From: Prosthecobacter sp.
GTDB taxonomy: Bacteria; Verrucomicrobiota; Verrucomicrobiia; Verrucomicrobiales; Verrucomicrobiaceae
DNA: 41,554 nt
Direction of reading: 5' to 3'
NCBI GenBank assembly: GCA_030833205.1
Contig: JAURHS010000015.1
Location: 1 to 41,554 of the forward strand
Shown here: piece after piece, positions 35,768-41,554 of the stretch
Numbering within the stretch: position 1 is the stretch's first letter
Layout of the letters: each line of letters begins with the position of its first letter
Made by a program: the position numbers and the translations under genes
The notes under the pieces: model-generated
Told to the model about the DNA's origin: nothing
Databases searched by the model: none
Seen by the model: the letters and a program-made list of their open reading frames with translations, nothing else

Positions 35768-35841
35768 ATCCCGCCCTGGCAAACCAGGCCAGGCTCCGCT
35801 TTGCCACAAGATTGAGCGACCGGGCCGCGTTGCCATGGCCG

Positions 35842-37212
35842 ATGCATCACCACTTCATTGCTCGCGGCCTTGCCGCAATGCTGCTTGCCGCCCTCGTGCT
35901 TGCCACCGCGGGCAGCCAAGCCGCAGCGCCCCACATCGTCTTCTTCCTGATTGACGACCTCGGCCATGCCGACTGCGGCTTTGGCGGCGGCAAGGACATC
36001 CGCACCCCCAACATCGACGCCCTGGCCAAGGGCGGAGCCGTACTCAATCATCACTATGTGCAGCCCGTCTGCTCGCCCACCCGCAGCGCCCTGCTCACCG
36101 GCCGCCTGCCCACCAAGACGGGCGTTTACACCATCGTCCGCCCCAAGGCTCCCTGGGGCCTGCCCCTGGCCGAACGCACCCTCGCCCAAGCCCTTGGCAG
36201 CGTTGGCTATCAATGCGCCATCGTCGGCAAATGGCACCTTGGCGAGTATCAACCCGGCTATCTTCCCCTCGCCCGCGGATTCCACCAACAACATGGCCAT
36301 TACTTCGGCGCCATCGACTACTACACCCACGAGCGCGACGGCAAACACGACTGGCAACACAACGACCAACCCCTCAAAGAAGAAGGCTACAGCACCGAAC
36401 TCCTCTCCCGTGAAGCCTGCCGCCTCATCAAGGCCCACCCCCAAGGCAAACCCCTCTTCCTCTACCTCCCCTTCAACGGCATTCACAGCCCACTTCAAGT
36501 CCCCGACAAGTACCTTCAAGGCTACGACCACCTCCAAGGACCACGCCGCACTCTCGCCGGCATGCTATCCGCCGTTGACGAGGCCATCGGCCAAGTCTTA
36601 AGCGCCCTGCAACAGCAAGACATGCGCAAGGACTGCCTCATCGTCTTCAGCGCCGACAACGGCGGCCCGCCCCCGGGCAACAACGGCCCACTGCGCGGCT
36701 TCAAAGGCAGCCTGCACGAGGGCGGCATCCGCGGCTGCGCCTTCGCCAACTGGCCCGGACACATCCCCGCCGGCCAACGCCTCGATGAACCCACGCAGAT
36801 CTGCGACTGGTACCCCACCCTACTCAAACTTGCCGGCGCCGATCTCAACCAAGACCTTCCCATTGACGGCCATGACCTCTGGCCACTGCTCACCCAACAA
36901 GCCCCCTCCCCGCATGCCCACCTCATCGTCGCCCAAAGCCCCCAGCAGGCCATGATCCGCGAAGGCCCCTGGAAACTCATCCAACTCAGCCCCCGCAGCA
37001 GCGGCCCCAAGGCCAAAACCAAAAAGGCCAAGACTGGCAACAAAGCACAGGCCCACAGCAGCGAACCCCTGCAACTCTATCACCTCGGCGAAGACCCCGG
37101 CGAAACCCGCAACCTCATCAGCAGCCAGGCGGATCTCGCCAAACGCCTGCAACAAACCCTGCAACGCGAACTCGCCAAGGCCGTGCCCGGCGGTGACCGC
37201 AGCCCACCCTGA
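35842..37212 (+). CDS. Secreted sulfatase (arylsulfatase-type, S1 family)
   Basis: A 456-residue exported sulfatase. The signal peptide (about 1-28) ends SQAAA. Metal-binding aspartates are in FFLIDDLGHAD (Asp38, Asp39). The formylglycine site is CSPTRSALLTGR with Cys77, which needs a separate maturation enzyme not seen here. The second signature is VGKWHLGEYQPGY. FSADNGGP supplies the other metal ligands. Near the C-terminus is a Lys/Ala-rich insert (KAKTKKAKTGNKAQ). The ATG giving MHHHF is preferred over an in-frame TTG 30 bases upstream. It follows the double esterase by 74 bases and probably removes sulfate from an extracellular polysaccharide; the substrate is not identifiable. Confidence 0.93.
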   Translation: MHHHFIARGLAAMLLAALVLATAGSQAAAPHIVFFLIDDLGHADCGFGGGKDIRTPNIDALAKGGAVLNHHYVQPVCSPTRSALLTGRLPTKTGVYTIVRPKAPWGLPLAERTLAQALGSVGYQCAIVGKWHLGEYQPGYLPLARGFHQQHGHYFGAIDYYTHERDGKHDWQHNDQPLKEEGYSTELLSREACRLIKAHPQGKPLFLYLPFNGIHSPLQVPDKYLQGYDHLQGPRRTLAGMLSAVDEAIGQVLSALQQQDMRKDCLIVFSADNGGPPPGNNGPLRGFKGSLHEGGIRGCAFANWPGHIPAGQRLDEPTQICDWYPTLLKLAGADLNQDLPIDGHDLWPLLTQQAPSPHAHLIVAQSPQQAMIREGPWKLIQLSPRSSGPKAKTKKAKTGNKAQAHSSEPLQLYHLGEDPGETRNLISSQADLAKRLQQTLQRELAKAVPGGDRSPP

Positions 37213-37323
37213 CCCACCGCCCCATCCAAGCTCAGCCCCAAGGCAACCACCCAGCCACCCAACCACCAAGCGCATGCAACAAGCGCATGCTCATGATTCA
37301 CGCCGCCGCGAAGCGTTGGCAGA

Positions 37324-37341
37324 GCGGTCACTCTTGACCGC
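37324..37341. terminator. Hairpin between convergent sulfatase and globin genes
   Basis: GCGGTC (37324-37329) pairs perfectly with GACCGC (37336-37341) over a six-base loop in the 224-base convergent gap. Just upstream are two direct copies of AAGCGCATGC (37268-37277 and 37281-37290). No U-tract. A terminator serving both strands is the simplest reading. Confidence 0.35.
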
Positions 37342-37436
37342 CCAATGAGGGCCAATCCCGCCGCGTCCGTTCCATGGTCACGCCTGCAAAACCCGCACCC
37401 CAGGGGCCAACCAACCTACAGTCAGCGCCCACTGAA

Positions 37437-38003
37437 TCAGGGCTTGGAGGGCTTGCGATTGAGCACCGCATCCTTGGTGCTCGCCGCAATGGTCATCACC
37501 TCGGCCACCAAGGCTGCAGGCACTTTGGCATCCACCAAGGTGGCCTGTAGATTTTCGGCCACGGCATGAAAATCACCCTCGGTGAGGGACAGGTTTTCAT
37601 GAGCGCGTCGCATGTCCTTGCCCGACCAGGGCTTGGGCCCGCCAAACGCTGCCGACAAAAACGCCTTCTGCTTGCGACGCTGCGCCGACATGTTGATATC
37701 CTCAAAGAAGTGCTTCACCCGCGCATCCTTGAGCATGCGCACATAAAAGGCGTCCACCACAGCATCAATGGCCGCCTTGCCCCCGAGGCGCTCGTAGAGG
37801 CTCGCCTTGCGCGCCTTCAACCAGGCATCTCGGCTGGCCTCATCGCAAAACACATAGGTCTCGCCTTCATAGTTGGTGGCAATCGCGGGATTGGCGGGCT
37901 TGCCCGTCAGCGCACACTTGGGAGCCTCGGCGGCAGAGATGCATTCCACAGGAATCAGAGCAATACTGACCATGATCAAGGGCAAGAGAAACAAGGTTTT
38001 CAT
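37437..38003 (-). CDS. Secreted YHS-like plus group I truncated haemoglobin fusion
   Basis: A 188-residue protein in three parts. Residues 1-25 form a signal peptide (MKTLFLLPLIMVSIALIP). Residues 28-65 look like a YHS-type metal-binding segment, with PKCALTGKPAN (Cys30) and YEGETYVFCDE (Cys53). Residues 69-188 are a group I truncated haemoglobin: LYERLGGKAAIDAVVDAFY with Tyr87 at B10 and DMRRAHENL with the proximal haem ligand His135 at F8. Truncated haemoglobins bind oxygen and nitric oxide and often detoxify NO. Export to the periplasm is unusual. It is divergent from an NsrR-type gene with an NsrR-like operator between them, supporting NO-controlled expression. The ATG is chosen over an in-frame GTG one codon upstream. 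Confidence 0.88.
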   Translation of the reverse strand: MKTLFLLPLIMVSIALIPVECISAAEAPKCALTGKPANPAIATNYEGETYVFCDEASRDAWLKARKASLYERLGGKAAIDAVVDAFYVRMLKDARVKHFFEDINMSAQRRKQKAFLSAAFGGPKPWSGKDMRRAHENLSLTEGDFHAVAENLQATLVDAKVPAALVAEVMTIAASTKDAVLNRKPSKP

Positions 38004-38010
38004 CACATCA

Positions 38011-38040
38011 GGGGTTGGGTTGGGTTGGGTTGGGTTGGGG
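38011..38040 (+). repeat. GGGTT tandem repeat in the globin leader (possible G-quadruplex)
   Basis: Six G-runs (38011-38014, 38017-38019, 38022-38024, 38027-38029, 38032-38034, 38037-38040), each separated by TT, form a telomere-like five-base repeat. It begins eight bases upstream of the globin start codon. The mRNA leader therefore reads as repeated CCCAA, and the template strand could fold into a quadruplex. Copy number could vary by slippage. Confidence 0.7.
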
Positions 38041-38150
38041 CAGTTTCAAGACTGAGGGCCGCCGCCGCCTCACCGCGGCATGAGACCTGCATCAGAACCA
38101 CCACAGAACTTCTGCAGCATGCCTTTGGGGACGGCGGCGACACAGCATTT

Positions 38151-38175
38151 AAAGAGGTATTTCAAATACTTCTTT
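38151..38175. promoter_or_regulatory. Predicted NsrR operator (11-1-11 dyad)
   Basis: AAGAGGTATTT (38152-38162), one base, then AAATACTTCTT (38164-38174) form an inverted repeat; counting the outer A and T, 11 of 12 positions pair. This matches the known architecture of NsrR sites, two 11-base half-sites with one base between, and keeps the ATTT ends of the enterobacterial consensus. It sits in an AT-rich island between the globin and nsrR starts, 148 and 82 bases from them, so it could control both. Confidence 0.75.
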
Positions 38176-38257
38176 CAAATCATGTGGATTTTTTCCTGTT
38201 CAAAAGCCTAGCTCAAGGCTTGCTCCTCACAGCTGCCAGCCCGAGCATGGAAGGCCC

Positions 38258-38896
38258 ATGAAGCTTAGCCTCTTCAGCGATTATAGCCTCCGCACCCTGA
38301 TCTTTGCCGCTCTGAAGGACGATTGGTTCCAGATTGATGAACTGACCCGCTCCTATGGGATCTCTCAGCATCACCTCAGCAAGGTGGTCCAGAACCTCGC
38401 CAAGTCAGGCCATTTGCAAACCCGTCGCGGACGCGGCGGCGGAATCCGCCTCGTCGGTGCCCCCTCAAGCATCAACCTCGGCACCCTCCTGCGCCAAACC
38501 GAGAGCAACAGCCCCCTGCTGGAATGCTTTGCACCCGCCACCAACACCTGCCCACTCATGGGCTGCTGCGCCGCCAAGGCCTATTTTGCCCAGGCCATCG
38601 AGGCATTCTTCCAAAGCCTCGACCAACGCAACCTCCAGGACCTGGTGCAAAACAGCAAGCGCCCGCGCATGATTCAGGCCCTCAACCTTGGCCATGCAGC
38701 CACGCCCTCCGCCGAGTCCATTTCGCCAAGGCCACCCAAAACAAGCCCATCGGCAGGCAAGCCGAGCCCAGGCGCAACCAAGGCCACGCGGAGCAAACCA
38801 GCCCCCGCAAAGGCAAGCTCCAAGCCCTTGAACACTCTGCCCTCAAAATCCAAGGCCAAGCCCAGGGCAGGCGCAGCGAATACCGTCAAGAACTGA
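38258..38896 (+). CDS. nsrR: Rrf2-family nitric-oxide-sensing regulator, NsrR-like, with basic tail
   Basis: A 212-residue regulator. The winged helix (about 1-70) starts MKLSLFSDYSLRTLIFAAL and has QHHLSKVVQNLAKSGHLQT and RGRGGGIRL. The iron-sulfur segment LLECFAPATNTCPLMGCC places Cys90, Cys98 and Cys104 at NsrR spacing, with an extra Cys103; Asp8 is at the position that supplies the fourth cluster ligand in the Streptomyces protein. NsrR binds a 4Fe-4S cluster that reacts with NO, lifting repression. After about residue 145 comes an unusual 65-residue Pro/Lys/Ser/Ala-rich tail not typical of the family. Divergent from the globin gene with a matching operator between; probably autoregulated. 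Confidence 0.88.
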   Translation: MKLSLFSDYSLRTLIFAALKDDWFQIDELTRSYGISQHHLSKVVQNLAKSGHLQTRRGRGGGIRLVGAPSSINLGTLLRQTESNSPLLECFAPATNTCPLMGCCAAKAYFAQAIEAFFQSLDQRNLQDLVQNSKRPRMIQALNLGHAATPSAESISPRPPKTSPSAGKPSPGATKATRSKPAPAKASSKPLNTLPSKSKAKPRAGAANTVKN

Positions 38897-38959
38897 GGCC
38901 GATCACCCCATCCGGGAATCGCACACCAGGCCCGGCGCAAGCCAGCGCCAACCCGCCAC

Positions 38960-38986
38960 CAACAGGGGCTCCACAAGCCCCTGTTG
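38960..38986 (+). terminator. Perfect 11-bp hairpin after nsrR
   Basis: CAACAGGGGCT (38960-38970) pairs perfectly with AGCCCCTGTTG (38976-38986) around a five-base loop, 63 bases after the nsrR stop. It is the strongest hairpin by stem length in the window and probably ends the nsrR transcript, although no U-tract follows. Confidence 0.6.
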
Positions 38987-39107
38987 ACCCACCGCTCTGT
39001 CGTTGTGCACGCCAGCACAGCCACATTCTCAACTCTGCAACGACAACCAACACGCTGGGCAAATCCCCATCGCAGGCCAAGGCGGGACAGCACAACCTAG
39101 GGCACTC

Positions 39108-40643
39108 ATGGAAGAACCCCTTAGCGTGCAACTGTGCTGCCTCAGCCCGATTCACCTCTCCCTGCGAAGCCTGCACATCACGGGCCTGCGCAGCCACCAC
39201 TTCTTTGTTCACTACGGCGGCAACATCGCCGCCCTTCCCCGTCTTCAACCCGCCAAGCGCCACTACGAAGACCCACAAATCCTGGCCGCCTTTCGCCACA
39301 ACCCCATCTGCAGCCTCAGCCTTATCGTCATTGACCATCCCCTCTCCCAACAATCCTACCTGCGCCGCCTCAGCCCCAGCGTCGCCGTCCTGAGCTTTGC
39401 GCCTCTCCTGCCACGACTCAGGGGCAAGGGCATCGCACCGGAACTCCTGATCCTACGCACCCTGCACCTCCTCACCCTCCTCTACCGCGCCAATCGCGGC
39501 AGCCTCCCAGACCTCAACTCCTTGAGCACTCAACACCTTCTCATCAACCGCAACCCCAACCAACTCACCACCCAAGACCTCGACAACCCCCACACCTCCC
39601 CGTTGATCGCCTCCTGCCTGCTCGAACGCCACCACCACCGGCACAGCCTCATTGACTCCCTGCCCCACCTTCACCTCTGCCAGCCCTGCCAAGAGCGCCT
39701 TCAACACCTCAACCTTCCCCTGCCCGACCTCAGCCGCGTCAACCGCGAACTCGTCAACCTGCAACCACCACTCACTCGCCTCACCCACCTGATCCGCCGC
39801 CTGCCCAGCCACCCCCAAGAGATCCCGGCAGCCCTCATCCACTTCCCCATCCTACTGATTCGCTCCATTCTCCAACTCCCCCCCTTCAACCTCGCCACCT
39901 ACATCCTGCTCGCCACACTCAAGCTCCTGACTCAATCCATCCGCCAACTCATTCAGGCCCTGAGGCAACGGCCGATCCACTTCATCACCACCAACCTCAT
40001 CATCCTCTACATCCTGCGCACCCTCAGCTGCACCGAACCCGCTCAAGCCTACCTTCGCCAAGCCAGCCAACACTACGACGGCAACCTCCTCACCCATCGC
40101 CCAGAGCAAGAACGCCTCAACCCACCCCTCCCCCCGCCTCACATCGCCCCAAGCCACAGCACACTCCAAGACGAACTTCTCCACCTCCGCCACATCCTCG
40201 GCGAAATCAGCTACATCAGCCTCAAATGGCTCAGCCAAGACCTCAAAACAAAGCGCAACCAACCCACCCAACCCACCTCACCAGCAGGGAGCGAGAACAG
40301 AACCAACCACCATCAGCTCAGCATCTCCAAACTTCTTACCTCTGAGAGTTTGGCCAGCACCTTAGCCTCATCAAAACCTACGCCGAAGACCCACCACCAC
40401 ACTCAACACGCACTAGACCACTGCGAAGGGACCTCAGCAGCCCGCAAGGCACGAACATTCACCAAGCCAAAAACCAAAAGCAGCGCGCAAGGCCAAGCCG
40501 CAATCTACGCAGGCCTAGGTCGCGACTCCGTGTCAGAAAACATTTGGTCTCGCACCCGCCGGAGCATTGTTGTCTCGCACAACATTGACACAACTGCGGA
40601 TGGCCAGAGTTTTGATTTAGCCCCCAACGGGGCATTGTGGTAA
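39108..40643 (+). CDS. Unrecognised protein; N-terminal half faintly archaemetzincin-like, active site absent
   Basis: I do not recognise this 511-residue product. Codon use is strongly C-ending and consistent from the start to about 40280, which supports a real gene; the last 120 codons look less coding. By eye, the N-terminal part follows the order of archaemetzincins: RHYEDPQIL, then LSLIVIDHPL, VAVLSFAPLL, a helix RTLHLLTLLY where HExxHxxGxxH would be expected, then SCLLER and LCQPCQERL. If this is a true relation, Glu and the second His are gone, so it would be a non-peptidase. Residues about 250-330 hold hydrophobic helices (FPILLIRSIL, YILLATLKLL, LIILYILRTL) that could touch a membrane. 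The start is uncertain; the longest frame adds 35 residues. It follows the nsrR terminator. Confidence 0.5.
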   Translation: MEEPLSVQLCCLSPIHLSLRSLHITGLRSHHFFVHYGGNIAALPRLQPAKRHYEDPQILAAFRHNPICSLSLIVIDHPLSQQSYLRRLSPSVAVLSFAPLLPRLRGKGIAPELLILRTLHLLTLLYRANRGSLPDLNSLSTQHLLINRNPNQLTTQDLDNPHTSPLIASCLLERHHHRHSLIDSLPHLHLCQPCQERLQHLNLPLPDLSRVNRELVNLQPPLTRLTHLIRRLPSHPQEIPAALIHFPILLIRSILQLPPFNLATYILLATLKLLTQSIRQLIQALRQRPIHFITTNLIILYILRTLSCTEPAQAYLRQASQHYDGNLLTHRPEQERLNPPLPPPHIAPSHSTLQDELLHLRHILGEISYISLKWLSQDLKTKRNQPTQPTSPAGSENRTNHHQLSISKLLTSESLASTLASSKPTPKTHHHTQHALDHCEGTSAARKARTFTKPKTKSSAQGQAAIYAGLGRDSVSENIWSRTRRSIVVSHNIDTTADGQSFDLAPNGALW

Positions 40644-40667
40644 AGTGGCTAGAGCCGCCTCTGCGGC
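40568..40667. repeat. Cluster of three short perfect hairpins
   Basis: Three dyads follow within 100 bases: TGTTGT with ACAACA (40568-40573, 40579-40584), GCCCC with GGGGC (40620-40624, 40629-40633) and GCCGC with GCGGC (40654-40658, 40663-40667). They surround the stop of the preceding ORF. Together with the repeat array downstream they suggest an extragenic palindromic or mobile-element-derived region. Confidence 0.4.
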
Positions 40668-40829
40668 GCAAAGTAAGTGCACACCATGCCGAGGATGCTA
40701 TGCGGCTTGGATAGGCGGAGTTCACTGCTCGGCCCGAAGCAACTTCAATTTCTGCCAGTGCCTCCAGATGACAGGATTTCCTTATTTCCTGCACCGTCAC
40801 GCAACTGCCCCTGGGCATGTCCATCATCC

Positions 40830-41001
40830 AAAAGGTCGGACCATAGCAAGGGCGAAAGGCACTATCCTGCCTCAATGAGGTAAAAGGTCGGACCATACGG
40901 TGAGGCCGAGCGCGCTGTACGCCCGGCCAAGCTATCCTGCCTCAATGAGGTAAAAGGTCGGACCATAGCAAGGGCGAAAGGCACTATCCTGCCTCAATGA
41001 G
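40830..41001. repeat. Three-unit repeat array with shared arms and two core types
   Basis: Three units share a left arm AAAAGGTCGGACCATA and a right arm CTATCCTGCCTCAATGAG and are joined by GT: 40830-40879, 40882-40949 and 40952-41001. Units one and three have the same 16-base core (GCAAGGGCGAAAGGCA); unit two has a 34-base core containing a near-perfect hairpin (GGCCGAGCG with CGCCCGGCC). Read the other way, a 36-base repeat occurs in full at 40862-40897 and 40932-40967. Each arm holds a small palindrome (GGTC-G-GACC; CCTC-AAT-GAGG). No cas gene or integrase is nearby. Confidence 0.85.
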
Positions 41002-41389
41002 TTCACGGCACTGTGCTCGTCACTTGACCTGGCCTTATCGGCTTGGTGAGGCGGGCTTTGGACGAGGCCTGTGATGCTGAACAATGGTTTTCGCGCTCAT
41101 GGATTCTCAAGTTTGTCTGAGGTTTTTTTGGTTGAGCGGCATCAGGGCTGGGCTTGCCGCAGGGACTTGGTGAAAATGCGTAGCGCTTTGGCCCTGCGGC
41201 TGAGGTGTGTTTGGTGGATCCCGTTTCAAGGCGAGTGGCTGCGGCAATTGCTGCGCTGCCTGATCTACAACTGAGTCTGCCGATCCGGTTCCCGAGTCAG
41301 TTCACTTCCTTCTTCAAACAACCCTAAACTCCTACGCGTCCCTTGTTCCCGTCCATCTCATCCCTCAACCCTCAGCTCCCCCCAATGTC
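41002..41389. other. Non-coding stretch before the edge gene
   Basis: Together with the hairpins and repeats before it, this makes about 750 bases without a supportable gene. A 67-codon open frame (41071-41274) has no recognisable motif. The last 100 bases are pyrimidine-rich and resemble the C/A-rich leaders of other genes here. I see no RNA gene signature. Confidence 0.45.
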
Positions 41390-41554
41390 ATGTCCTCCAG
41401 AACCTCCCCCCAGCGTCGCACGGATGCCCTCTCCACCGGGCCTTCCCCCTCCCCATTCGCAGCGCCTCAGCCGCTTTCAGCTTCCTCCGCTTTAGCCACG
41501 AAGCCCGCGAAGCCAACAAAACCCGCGAAGCCAACAAAACCCGCGAAGCCCACA
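41390..41554 (+). CDS. Start of a gene with TKPAKP repeats, cut by the window edge
   Basis: An ATG opens a frame that runs without a stop for 55 codons to the end of the window. It begins MSSRTSPQRRTDALSTG, continues Ser/Pro/Ala-rich, and then enters TKPAKP repeats encoded by an 18-base tandem repeat. The leader just upstream is C-rich (CTCCCCCC), like other starts in this window. Lys/Pro/Ala-rich segments of this kind are common as disordered ends of nucleic-acid-binding or cell-envelope proteins, but the function cannot be inferred from this part. Too little is visible to exclude a chance frame. Confidence 0.5.
   Translation, partial: MSSRTSPQRRTDALSTGPSPSPFAAPQPLSASSALATKPAKPTKPAKPTKPAKPT
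41504..41554 (+). repeat. 18-bp tandem repeat at the right edge
   Basis: The unit CCCGCGAAGCCAACAAAA occurs at 41504-41521 and 41522-41539, with a partial third copy from 41540 that differs near its end. In frame it encodes six-residue K/P/A/T repeats. The array may continue beyond the window. Confidence 0.9.

Noticed and set aside
37311..37395. Possible tRNA, from a box-A-like TGGCAGAGCGGTC
   Set aside because: No T-loop consensus, no acceptor stem and no anticodon arm; the match is explained by the hairpin at 37324-37341.
39453..40271. Minus-strand open frames opposite the 39108-40643 ORF
   Set aside because: They are complementary shadows caused by the C-rich codon bias of the plus-strand gene; codon-position bias favours the plus strand.
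40459..40896. 145-codon minus-strand frame, partly over the repeat array
   Set aside because: It begins inside the repeat, crosses hairpins, overlaps the end of the plus-strand ORF and shows no recognisable motif; looks like a chance frame.
40830..41001. CRISPR array (36-base repeats with a 34-base spacer)
   Set aside because: Only two full repeats exist, the two outer spacers are identical and just 16 bases long, and no cas gene is in the window.
41071..41274. 67-codon plus-strand frame
   Set aside because: No motif, atypical composition and no leader like those of other genes; could be a degraded gene but unsupported.

Overview
The window looks like chromosomal DNA of a Verrucomicrobiota bacterium, with Planctomycetota as the second choice. 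It is GC-rich and carries paired DUF1552 and DUF1592-type cytochrome genes, a PVC-type membrane-bound dehydrogenase with ThuA, discoidin and azurin-like domains, many secreted SGNH esterases, a sulfatase and secreted TIM-barrel isomerases with Tat-like signals. Almost no start codon has a Shine-Dalgarno sequence; leaders are C/A-rich instead. No rRNA, tRNA, complete mobile element or CRISPR-Cas locus was found.

Layout. 0.2-6 kb: housekeeping genes (pyruvate dehydrogenase E2, a two-domain secreted thioredoxin-like protein, a secreted sugar isomerase-like protein, menB, a PfkB kinase). 6.2-9.9 kb: carbohydrate genes (secreted esterase with a beta-sandwich tail; a secreted isomerase next to an MFS transporter with a coiled-coil loop). 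10.2-16.5 kb: a five-gene polysaccharide O-acetylation operon (two SGNH proteins, an AlgI-like MBOAT, two AlgJ/AlgX-like proteins). 16.6-27.5 kb: an ECF sigma factor and membrane anti-sigma-like protein, followed by DUF1552, DUF1592, SGNH, DUF1592, DUF1552 with very short gaps. 27.7-29.3 kb: adk and fmt on the minus strand. 29.5-37.2 kb: a 1493-residue multidomain dehydrogenase, a double-domain esterase and a sulfatase, together a probable polysaccharide-degradation block. 37.4-38.9 kb: a nitric-oxide module, a secreted YHS plus truncated-haemoglobin fusion divergent from an NsrR-type regulator, with an 11-1-11 operator between them. 39.1-40.6 kb: a large unrecognised ORF with a faint archaemetzincin-like pattern. 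40.6-41.4 kb: a non-coding stretch with hairpins and a three-unit repeat array. At the right edge a gene begins that encodes a TKPAKP-repeat segment and runs out of the window.

How the genes may work together (inference): the central 17 kb builds and modifies an acetylated extracellular polysaccharide and places an ECF-controlled set of haem proteins outside the cytoplasm. The genes from 29.5 to 37.2 kb and from 6.2 to 9.9 kb deacetylate, desulfate, oxidise and import sugars. The nitric-oxide module is the best-supported small system here: sensor, operator and effector are all visible. The most unexplained parts are the 39.1-40.6 kb ORF and the repeat array after it.
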